Below are positions 8,076-16,200 of a stretch of DNA of 26,205 bases, in pieces. Below the pieces are notes generated by a model. That model had not been told where the DNA came from. It saw only the letters and a program-made list of their open reading frames with translations, and searched no databases. How positions within the stretch are numbered: position 1 is the first letter of the stretch; every line of letters begins with the position of its first letter. This stretch comes from Mariprofundaceae bacterium (GTDB lineage Bacteria > Pseudomonadota > Zetaproteobacteria > Mariprofundales > Mariprofundaceae), in NCBI GenBank assembly GCA_027018975.1, contig JALUXN010000313.1, forward strand, positions 1 through 26,205. Direction: 5' to 3'. The translations under genes and the position numbers were made by a program.

Positions 8076-9077
8076 ATGAGCGAGGCGCACGAGTGCGTGG
8101 TGCTGTTGGTCGATGACCAGCCGGTCATCCATCACGCTGTCGAGAAGCTGCTCAAGGGGAGCCGCGGCATCACGCTCCACTCCTGCCTGCATGGCACCGA
8201 GGCCGTTAGCACTGCCGAAGCGGTGAAGCCAACGGTGATTCTGCAGGATATTATCATGAACGATGCCGATGGTCTTGAGCTGCTGCACACCTACAAGCAG
8301 CACGCGCAGCTGGCCGATGTGCCGACGGTGATGCTCTCCGGCAGTGAAGATCCGGAGACCAAGGCGGCCTCATTCGAGCGCGGTGCGACCGACTATCTGG
8401 TCAAAATGCCGCACGCCGTCGAGCTGGTGGCACGCCTGCGCCACTACACCAAATCCTATCTCGATCATGTGCGCCGCGAAGAGGCGATGAAGGCGTTGGA
8501 GACATTGAATGCCGAACTGGCGCAGAAGCAGCAGGAGCTGGAACAGGCGTATGCGGAATTGGAGCGGCTATCGTCGCTGGACGGACTGACCGATGTCTAT
8601 AACCGCCGCTACTTCGATCATGCCTTCGAGAAGGAGTGGAGCCGCGCCATGCGCGAGACAGAGCCCTTCTCACTGCTGATGATCGATATCGATTTTTTCA
8701 AGCGCTACAACGACAGCTACGGTCATCAGGCTGGCGATGAATGTCTCAAACTGGTGGCGCAGACGCTGAAAAACGGCCTGCAGCGGCCGACCGACTTTGT
8801 TGCCCGTTATGGTGGCGAGGAGTTTGTCGTCGTGCTGCCCGGCACCCATGCGCGCGGCGCTCTGCGCGTGGCCGAATCTCTGCGTAAAGCGGTCTGGGCA
8901 CTGAAACTGCCGCACGAAGGGTCGGAAGCGGATGAGCATGTGACCATCAGTGTCGGCGTGGGTACGGCTGTACCGATGGTCAAACACCAACCGGAAGATC
9001 TGCTGCGCATCGCCGATGAGGCGCTCTACACCGCCAAGGAGGCGGGGCGCAATCGCGTGATCTGTAACGGCATTTAA
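8076..9077 (+). CDS. WspR-like REC-GGDEF diguanylate cyclase
   Basis: A 333-residue response regulator expected to make c-di-GMP from two GTP. The receiver domain (about 7-125) has acidic pair D13-D14, phospho-acceptor D58 and K110. A helical, probably coiled-coil linker (about 132-167) leads to a GGDEF domain with an intact GGEEF active site (246-250) and an RxxD product-inhibition site (RPTD, 237-240). The VILQDIIM stretch, the linker and the SLLMIDIDFFKRYNDSYGH segment closely resemble Pseudomonas WspR as I remember it. The ATG at 8076 has GGAG immediately upstream; an in-frame start at 7977 would overlap leuD and is unlikely. No Wsp chemosensory genes lie nearby, so its kinase must be encoded elsewhere. 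The next gene is a lone receiver. Confidence 0.92.
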   Translation: MSEAHECVVLLVDDQPVIHHAVEKLLKGSRGITLHSCLHGTEAVSTAEAVKPTVILQDIIMNDADGLELLHTYKQHAQLADVPTVMLSGSEDPETKAASFERGATDYLVKMPHAVELVARLRHYTKSYLDHVRREEAMKALETLNAELAQKQQELEQAYAELERLSSLDGLTDVYNRRYFDHAFEKEWSRAMRETEPFSLLMIDIDFFKRYNDSYGHQAGDECLKLVAQTLKNGLQRPTDFVARYGGEEFVVVLPGTHARGALRVAESLRKAVWALKLPHEGSEADEHVTISVGVGTAVPMVKHQPEDLLRIADEALYTAKEAGRNRVICNGI

Positions 9078-9124
9078 AACATCAAACATCCAATCACGGA
9101 AATGGATTCTATGGGAGGCAGAAG

Positions 9125-9490
9125 ATGAAAAAAGTATTGATTGTGGAGGATTGTCCATCCACCACCATGATTCTCACCGGGCTGCTGCAGCGGCAGTCGC
9201 TGGATGTCACTGCGGCCGAAAGCGGGGAGGCGGCTATGGCGCTGCTCCATGACGGCTTGGTGCCGGATCTGATTTTTACCGATCTCAACATGGATGGCAT
9301 GACCGGTCTGGAGTTGACCCAACAGGTGCGCGCCATGCCGGCGCTGAAATCGGTGCCGATTCTCTTTTTGACCGCCGAGAGCAAGGATGAGATCAAGCAG
9401 CAGGCGCGCGCCTACCACGCGCAGGGGTGGTTGGTGAAACCCTTCTCCGCCGACAAGCTGGTGGCGGTTGTCGAGAAATTTCTCGCCTGA
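9125..9490 (+). CDS. Single-domain CheY-like response regulator
   Basis: A 121-residue stand-alone receiver domain. The conserved residues are E8-D9 (acidic pair), D53 (phospho-acceptor), T83 and K105 (in KPFS). There is no output domain, so it should act by phosphorylation-dependent protein contacts or as a phosphate sink. It has a clear GGAGG ribosome-binding site (9114-9118), six bases before the ATG. It lies 47 bases after the REC-GGDEF gene, suggesting a shared signalling pathway, possibly competition for one kinase. True chemotaxis CheY cannot be assigned, because no flagellar or Che genes are present. Confidence 0.92.
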   Translation: MKKVLIVEDCPSTTMILTGLLQRQSLDVTAAESGEAAMALLHDGLVPDLIFTDLNMDGMTGLELTQQVRAMPALKSVPILFLTAESKDEIKQQARAYHAQGWLVKPFSADKLVAVVEKFLA

Positions 9491-9523
9491 TTGCGTGATG
9501 CCGTTGCGTCGGGGAGTGATCGC

Positions 9524-10636
9524 GTGAACCTATCCCAGCATGAAGTATGGATGCGGCGGGCGATTGCGCTGGCGGCGCGCGGCATCGGTACGACCCACCC
9601 CAATCCGCGTGTCGGCGCGGTGGTGGTTAAGGATGGCGTGATGGTCGGCGAGGGGTGGCATGAGCGCGCCGGTGAGCCGCATGCCGAGGTGCATGCACTC
9701 AACGATGCGGGCGCGGCGGCCAACGGTGCCACGCTCTATGTGTCGCTGGAGCCGTGCAATTCGGCGGGGCGCACACCGGCCTGCAGCGAGGCCGTAATTG
9801 AAGCGGGCATCACCACACTCTACTACGCCTCTGCCGACCCCAATCCGGCCATGGCCGGTGGCGCGGCGCGGCTGCGGGCTGCGGGCATCAACGTCTTTGG
9901 CGGCCTGTTGGCCGATGCGGCGGATGCGTTGAACCGCCCATTTTTCCATTACTTGCGCACCGGCCGTCCCTATCTGATCGCCAAAGCGGCCATATCGCTC
10001 GACGGCAAACTGGCGACCCGCACCCACCACTCGCAGTGGATCAGCAGCGCCGCCTCGCGCGCGCATGCGCATGGTGTGCGGGCGCGCTGCGATGCCATTC
10101 TGGTCGGCGCCGGCACCTTGCGGCATGACAATCCATCATTGACGGTGCGCGATGCCGAGCCGGTCGGTGATCTGCCGCTGCGCGTGGTGATTTGCCGCCG
10201 CGCGCCGGAGTTTTTTACGGATTGCAAACTGCTCTCCGATGAAGCTCTGAGCCGTTTCTATCTGCAGCAGTCGCATCTATCCGAACATGATCACGCCACC
10301 ATTGCGCAGTGGCGGCAGGCGGGCATCGATGTCGTCGTGCTCGATGCGGAGGATTATCTGCCGGCAGTGCTGCGCCATCTGGCAGCCGACGGGCGTCTGG
10401 AGCTGCTGCTCGAGGGTGGCGGCCAGCTACACGGCGCCTGTCTGGCGGCCGGCTTGAGTGATGAACTGCTGCTCTATCAGGCGCCGATGTTGATTGGTGG
10501 CGATGCGGCGGTGTCGCTGTGGCAGGGCGAGGGCGTGGCGCAGGTGACGGAAGCGGTGCAGCTGGTCGAGATCGAGCGCACGCTGCTGGATAAAGATCAG
10601 CTGATTCGCGGACGGTTGCGCTACCCCGCCCTGTAA
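9524..10636 (+). CDS. ribD: Bifunctional riboflavin biosynthesis deaminase/reductase RibD
   Basis: RibD deaminates the pyrimidine intermediate of riboflavin synthesis and then reduces its ribosyl side chain. From GTG 9524 the product is 370 residues. The deaminase domain (about 1-145) has zinc ligands in HAE (H53, E55) and the two cysteines C78 and C87 in PCNSAGRTPAC. The family usually has PCSHHGRTPPC, so the two residues after the first Cys-Asn/Ser differ. The reductase domain (about 150-370) has ISLDGKLAT and SQWISS. The open frame extends to a TTG at 9491 directly after the cheY-like stop, but GGGGAG at 9511-9516, seven bases before GTG 9524, favours the shorter start. ATG 9551 is a third option. 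No FMN riboswitch is visible upstream. Confidence 0.95.
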   Translation: MNLSQHEVWMRRAIALAARGIGTTHPNPRVGAVVVKDGVMVGEGWHERAGEPHAEVHALNDAGAAANGATLYVSLEPCNSAGRTPACSEAVIEAGITTLYYASADPNPAMAGGAARLRAAGINVFGGLLADAADALNRPFFHYLRTGRPYLIAKAAISLDGKLATRTHHSQWISSAASRAHAHGVRARCDAILVGAGTLRHDNPSLTVRDAEPVGDLPLRVVICRRAPEFFTDCKLLSDEALSRFYLQQSHLSEHDHATIAQWRQAGIDVVVLDAEDYLPAVLRHLAADGRLELLLEGGGQLHGACLAAGLSDELLLYQAPMLIGGDAAVSLWQGEGVAQVTEAVQLVEIERTLLDKDQLIRGRLRYPAL

Positions 10637-10644
10637 CCATTCAG

Positions 10645-10755
10645 CTCATCCCATGTTTTGCCCGCTAGCTGCGTTGAACATGCTCATGTGCAGTAGCACG
10701 CTGCGCGTGTTCGCCTTGCTATCGAACAAACCATGGGCGATCTGAACAGTTTCAG
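10645..10755. repeat. Dispersed ~112 bp inverted-repeat element, copy 2
   Basis: Second copy of the element at 2618-2729, about 96% identical by eye over 111 bases and in the same orientation on the plus strand. Outer arms are CCCATGTTTTG (10650-10660) and CAAACCATGGG (10727-10737), with one arm mismatch relative to copy 1. It fills the gap between ribD and comEC. The first possible comEC ATG (10733-10735) is part of the right arm. The single-base indel near 10693 shifts any reading frame through it, so it is unlikely to code for protein. Confidence 0.85.
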
Positions 10756-13180
10756 GATGCAGCTAAATAGCGACTCACCCCGCCTGCAGCGGCTACCGCT
10801 GCTCTGGCCGGTCGGCTGTTTTGTTGTCGGTGTAGCGCTGGCACGCAGCGACCTGTTCAATCTGCCGACGGCGGCGCTGTTGCTGGTGGCACTCATTGTT
10901 CTGTTTGCGCTACTGCGCCGTTTTGCATGGCTCACCATGCTGCTGTTTGGCATCGTACTGGGCGCGGCCAACCTGCTCTGGTCGGCCAGTCGCGTGGCGG
11001 TGGATCACAGCTGGCTCGGCGAGGTAAGCGCGAGCGCCACAGTGGTCTCGGTCACAGCGCACGCACACTATCGCCGCTTGCTGATCGACCACATGCAACG
11101 CGACGACCACACGCCTTTGGCTGGACGGGCGCTGCTCTATCAACATGCGCCATTTGGTGACGCAGCCAAGATCGCAGCCGGTGCACGCATCCACGTCAAC
11201 GCCCGCTGGCGCCTGCCGCACAACCAGCTAAATCCGGCCGCATTTGATTACCGCGCCTGGTGTTTTGATCGCCACATCGCCCTGATCGGTAGTGTGAAAG
11301 GGGGGATGACGATCGTGGCCATGCAGCCGTCGTGGTTGCAGCGACAGCGGACGCGACTGCGTACCGCGCTGCACCAGCTCGCGCCGCAGCCGGCGGGTGT
11401 GCTGCAGGCGCTGCTGCTCGGCGATCGCTCACAGATCAGCGAGCCGGTCTATCGCGCCTTTGCCGCCACCGGCACAGCGCACCTGCTGGCCATCTCCGGC
11501 ATGCATATCGGCATGGCGGCGGCGTGGATGTTGGCCATCGTCTGGTGGCTGGTGACGCGCCGCGAAGCGTGGATTGTGCAGCTGCCGGTGCGCCGCATCG
11601 CCCTCTTTGCCGGTTTTCTCGCCGCTTGCGCCTACGCCACCCTCGCAGGCTGGCCACTGCCGGCACTGCGCGCCACGGTGATGCTGGGGGCGGCCGTGTT
11701 GGCGTGGCAACTCTCCGCACGCCATGCGCCGCTCAATATCCTGCTGGCGGCACTCGCCTTGATCCTGCTCTTCGATCCGGCGGCAATCAGCTCGCTGTCG
11801 CTCTGGCTCTCCTTTGTCGCCACCGCCGCGCTGCTGCTCTGGGCGGTGGCATTGAAACAGCTGCACCCGTCGCCACAACAGTCATGGCGGCAGCGCTTAT
11901 CAACAGCGCTGTTATCGCTACTCTGGGTCTCGCTGCTGGCGACACTGGCCACCCTGCCGATGATCGTCGCCGGTTTCGGCCGTCTGCCGATCTACACCCT
12001 CGCGGCCAACCTGCTGCTGGTGCCGCTCTATGCGCTGCTGGTGATGCCGGCAGCACTGCTCGGCACCCTGCTGACACTGCTCGGCTGGGATAGCTTAGCC
12101 GGATTCCCGTTACAGCTGGCGGCAACGGGGGTGGACGCTGGATTGACACTGCTGCACGCCTTCACCGAGCTGCCGGCCGGTGAACTCTGGGCGCGCCTGC
12201 CACCGTGGTGGAGCAACCTCCTCTACGCCGTCGGCATGATCACAGCGGGTTGGCTGCTGCTCCGCCAACAGCGCCGCCGAGCCGCACTCACGGCAGTGGC
12301 AACATTGGCACTATTCCTCGCCGCCGCCCTGCACGAAACGCCCATCGCAGCACCAGCATGGTATGTCTGGGATGTCGGCCAGGGCGCGGCGTCAACGCTG
12401 CTGCTCCCTGACGACAAGGTGATTGTCGTCGATCTGCCGGGCAGGCGCGGCAGCCGCTTCAATGGCGGCAGCCGGGTAGCGGCGGAGCTGCGCCGCATGG
12501 GGCTGATCCATGTCGATCTGCTCATCCTGTCGCACGCCCAGTCCGATCATCTCGGTGGCGCGTTGACCCTGCTGCGGCAGCTCAACCACATCGGTGAAAT
12601 CTGGCTGCCCGATGTGCCGGCGGCGCACAGTGATCGCCGCGTCCAACGCATTGTGGCATGGGCAGAGCGGCATCACGCCACGCTGCGCTGGATGGCAGCG
12701 GGTGATACCGCGCAGTTCGGTGACACGGCGCTCAACATTCTCTGGCCACCGCGCCATTTCGATCCGCCCAATGCCAACAACGGCTCGCTGGTCGTAACTG
12801 CCAATATCACCGGCCCACATCGACTGCTCTGGCCGGGCGATATGGAGGCACCGGTGGAGCGACAACTGTTGCCGACACTGCAGCCGGTGGAGGCGATGTT
12901 GATGCCGCACCACGGCAGCAACACCTCCAGCACCCCCGCCCTGCTGGCTCGCCTGCGACTCAAACTGGCCATCGCCCAGACCGGCTACCACAACCGCTTC
13001 AACTTCCCCCGCCCCGATGTCGTGGCGCGCTACCGTGCGCTCGGCAGCATGGTCAAGAACAGCGCCGAGGGGGCGCTCACCATCAACTGGCCGGATGATC
13101 GGATGGCGGTCACGCAATACCAGCCGCCGACCAACCGGCGCAGAGCACTCGCCCGCCGCCTATGGCACTGGATGCACTGA
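10733..13180 (+). CDS. comEC: DNA uptake channel protein ComEC/Rec2 family
   Basis: ComEC-type proteins form the inner-membrane channel that brings transforming single-stranded DNA into the cytoplasm. The 815-residue product has an N-terminal hydrophobic stretch and OB-like region (about 20-220), a multi-spanning competence domain (about 220-530, containing HLLAISGMHIGMAAAW, a hallmark) and a C-terminal metallo-beta-lactamase-like domain from about residue 545. That domain has DVGQGAAS, the metal motif SHAQSDHLGG (H601, D605, H606) and MPHHGSNTS (about 724-732). The first ATG lies within the repeat element and lacks a good ribosome-binding site. ATG 10757 (MQLNSDSP) just outside the repeat may be the ancestral start. 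No other competence gene is in the window, so natural transformation is possible but unproven. Confidence 0.93.
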   Translation: MGDLNSFRMQLNSDSPRLQRLPLLWPVGCFVVGVALARSDLFNLPTAALLLVALIVLFALLRRFAWLTMLLFGIVLGAANLLWSASRVAVDHSWLGEVSASATVVSVTAHAHYRRLLIDHMQRDDHTPLAGRALLYQHAPFGDAAKIAAGARIHVNARWRLPHNQLNPAAFDYRAWCFDRHIALIGSVKGGMTIVAMQPSWLQRQRTRLRTALHQLAPQPAGVLQALLLGDRSQISEPVYRAFAATGTAHLLAISGMHIGMAAAWMLAIVWWLVTRREAWIVQLPVRRIALFAGFLAACAYATLAGWPLPALRATVMLGAAVLAWQLSARHAPLNILLAALALILLFDPAAISSLSLWLSFVATAALLLWAVALKQLHPSPQQSWRQRLSTALLSLLWVSLLATLATLPMIVAGFGRLPIYTLAANLLLVPLYALLVMPAALLGTLLTLLGWDSLAGFPLQLAATGVDAGLTLLHAFTELPAGELWARLPPWWSNLLYAVGMITAGWLLLRQQRRRAALTAVATLALFLAAALHETPIAAPAWYVWDVGQGAASTLLLPDDKVIVVDLPGRRGSRFNGGSRVAAELRRMGLIHVDLLILSHAQSDHLGGALTLLRQLNHIGEIWLPDVPAAHSDRRVQRIVAWAERHHATLRWMAAGDTAQFGDTALNILWPPRHFDPPNANNGSLVVTANITGPHRLLWPGDMEAPVERQLLPTLQPVEAMLMPHHGSNTSSTPALLARLRLKLAIAQTGYHNRFNFPRPDVVARYRALGSMVKNSAEGALTINWPDDRMAVTQYQPPTNRRRALARRLWHWMH

Positions 13181-13191
13181 GCGTTACAATG

Positions 13192-13221
13192 TTGTCGCAT
13201 GCGACCAAGGCGTGCTATGGT
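13192..13221 (+). promoter_or_regulatory. Candidate sigma-70 promoter with 12 bp palindromic operator
   Basis: Between comEC and the giant NHL/TPR gene there is TTGTCG (13192-13197), an 18-base spacer, and an extended -10, TGCTATGGT (TATGGT at 13216-13221). The perfect palindrome GTCGCATGCGAC (13194-13205) overlaps the -35 box and the spacer. A dimeric repressor or activator site placed there would control the three-gene block that follows. A ribosome-binding-like GGGAGC lies just before the ATG at 13252. The hexamers are imperfect, so this is a moderate prediction. Confidence 0.45.
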
Positions 13222-13251
13222 TACGTTCACATTCACGATGGGAGCGCCTAT

Positions 13252-16200
13252 ATGCCACAGTTGTTCATTGTATTGTCGATGCTCTTAGCTTGGTCGGTTC
13301 ACGCGACAGCGGAACCATATCTCCTTCAACACGCCAGCTTTGGCAACAAAGGAGATATGCCGTTCAAGCAGGCTAGCGGCTTGGATTACAGTGAGCAGGG
13401 TCAAAAACTCTATGTTACGTCGAGCGATCACCTCTACATCCTTGATGCGGAAACACTATCGATCGAACGCGACTTACCGCTCACTGGCAAAAATAAAATT
13501 TTTGATGCCGCCAAAGCGAGTGATGTGGCGCACCTGTCTGACCATCGCGTTGCTATTGCAAACAGTTCGGATAAGACCATCGCCATTTTGGATGCAACGC
13601 TGAAGCTGCAAACGCTGCTTGGTCAGGGCGAGGATAAGGAGAGTCGGTTAAGTAGCCCCTCTTATCTGAGCTATAGTGATCAGAAACGCATCTACACAAC
13701 AGACGAAAATAACCATCGCATTTCGGTCTTCTCCACAGCCGGTTTGTTTTTGTACACGTTTGGTGATTACGATCAAGACAAAAAACGCGCGCTCAACAAG
13801 CCATTTGCCATCGATACCGACGCATATGAGAACAGCTACGTGCTCGATCGCCCCAAAGAGGGCAACCGTCTGTCCATCTACAACCCCTCCGGAGAGCTGC
13901 AACAACAGATCGGCGCAAAACAGCTGAGCAAATTGTTCCACACCAAACGCAGTGTCATCACTGCGATTGCTAGTAGACCGGATGGCACACTCTTCCTCGC
14001 GGATGCCAACAGCGGAAAAATCATCCTCTTTAACCCGGAAAATATGCACCCCATCGAGACCTTCGGTACCGTTGGAAAGGGGCGCGGCCAATTCAAAAAA
14101 GTATCTCACATGCGTTATAATCGTAAGAAAAACCAGCTGGCTGTGATCGACAACCGCAACCACGCGTTAGAACTCATTCAATTCAGCAAGCCAGCGCGAC
14201 CTGTCGAACCGCACGCGGACATCATCTCCTTCCGGGAGACATCGGTATTGAAAACAGAGTGTCCCATCTCCTATCTCTACGACAGCCGCAGAGAGCTCTG
14301 TATCGACACAGACAACAAGCGCGTTTTGATTCGAACCTACCAGCATAAAAAGGCCATCGCACTCAAGGCTCCGTTTAAAGCGCCAGTGCGTGCAGCTTTT
14401 GATCACAACATGTTGCTGATTCTGGATAAAGAGAGCGTGTTTGTTTTCTCCCATGACGGCCAGTATCAGTTCACCATCGGGCGCAAGGGGCGGAGCCAAG
14501 GTGAATTTCAGAAGCCTGCAGGCGTAGCGCTGGCCAAGCGCATCTATGTTGCAGATACAGGTAACGCGCGTGTTCAAGTTTTCAGCCGCAATGGCGTGTT
14601 TCTGCAAACAATCGGCGACGGCAAGGATGAGAAGAGTGCATTGCAGGAACCTGTCGCCATCACAACCGACCAACAGGGTGATATCTACGTTGCAGACAAT
14701 GGCAGGCACAGCATTGTCGTCTATTCTCCTCAAGGCAAGCTGCGCAATGAAATCAAGGAGGCGGAAGACAACCCCCGTTTCTTCGAACAAGTTTTTGATT
14801 TGAGCGTGGACGCCAACAATCATCTCTACGCGCTGGTACAGACCCCGACCAATCAACGTGCGGTGCGGGTTTACAAAAACGACCGGCCGCTGTTCCGCTT
14901 CTCACCCAGTTATCGTCAGGCGACAACCGGCATGGATAAAAGCTGGACCACGGATGCGCCGCACGATAGCCAAGGCGGTCTTGGGGATCTCGCCGCCTCT
15001 CTCCTCTCTCCACTGAACAAGCTGGGCAGCTCTCTCAGCTCACTGGGGAGCATGTTTACATCACAAAGCTGGATTTTTAACCGGATACCGAACAAAGAGT
15101 CGACCATTGCCATGGTAGATCTCAAGCAAGGTGTTCGACACACTTTTTACGTGTCCGATATTCCACAAGCGCCACAAATCCCCCGTGTTGGGGGTGACGC
15201 GGAGCAGCTTAAGCTCCGTTGGCAAGCTCCTGCCCGAACATTTCAGGGTAGTTATCGCCTGTATGGTATCGACAACCATGATCAGCTGCAGATTGTGTAT
15301 GAAGGAAAGCAGCAGCAAATCAGTATCGCACGGCGTGCGACAATCGGCACCCGCTACCGCATCGCCCTCATCAGCCACGATGGCAAACACGGTTATCTGT
15401 CGCCCATATTCACCGACTATTTTCAAACCGGACTGTCGTACTACAAGACTGGAAAATACCAGCATGCGCTGGAGCTGTTTGAACAAGCGGCGCAGGAGTA
15501 CCCCCAACATGCGGCAAACTTGGAGTATCTAGGTAAAACCCTCAGCATGTTGGGTCGAACAGAGGATGCCATGCAGGCATTCGAAAAACTGCGGCATCTC
15601 AAGGGGCATGCGGCGCATGGCTATCACCTACAGATCCAGCTTCATCTACAGGCGCACAACTGGCTGGCGGCCAAAAAAGTCGTTGACCAAAGCATTCAGG
15701 CGCATGCCGCTGATGATGTCACATACGGTTATTGTGCCGATGCCCTGACGGGTTTAGATGATCTGCTTGGTGCCATTGACTGCACAGAAAAGGCCGCACA
15801 GCTGGCGCCTGAAAAACTTATATGGCAATTCAATCTGGCAAAGCTCTATCAGAGCATGCAGGAACATCAGCAGGCTGTGGAGATCATGAGCAAGGCCATG
15901 CGCAACATCCATGGCAAACATGCCCAACAATGGCTTGCAGCGGGCAAAACCTACCACGCCATTCAAGCGGATGAGATGGCCATCAAGGCGCTGGATCAGG
16001 CGCTGAAAATCAAGCCCGATTTGACAGAAGCCTTGGTGCTTCAGGCACGTCTCTATCTGGACAAGGGCGACCTTGTCTCCGCGCGGCAATTAATCACCCG
16101 GATAGCATCGATCCCTCACCTCGAAGCTGTCGCCGCCCTGATTCAAGGTCGTATCGCACTGATGGAAGGCAGAGAGATGCCTGCTCGACTCTACCTCCAC

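Noticed and set aside
10637..10732. FMN riboswitch or intrinsic terminator between ribD and comEC
   Set aside because: The gap is filled by the dispersed repeat. It can form a hairpin but has no following T-run and no RFN-element motifs.
13162..13251. Upstream extension of the giant NHL/TPR gene by 30 codons
   Set aside because: It would overlap comEC and bury the signal peptide; ATG 13252 gives a proper signal sequence and has GGGAGC upstream.
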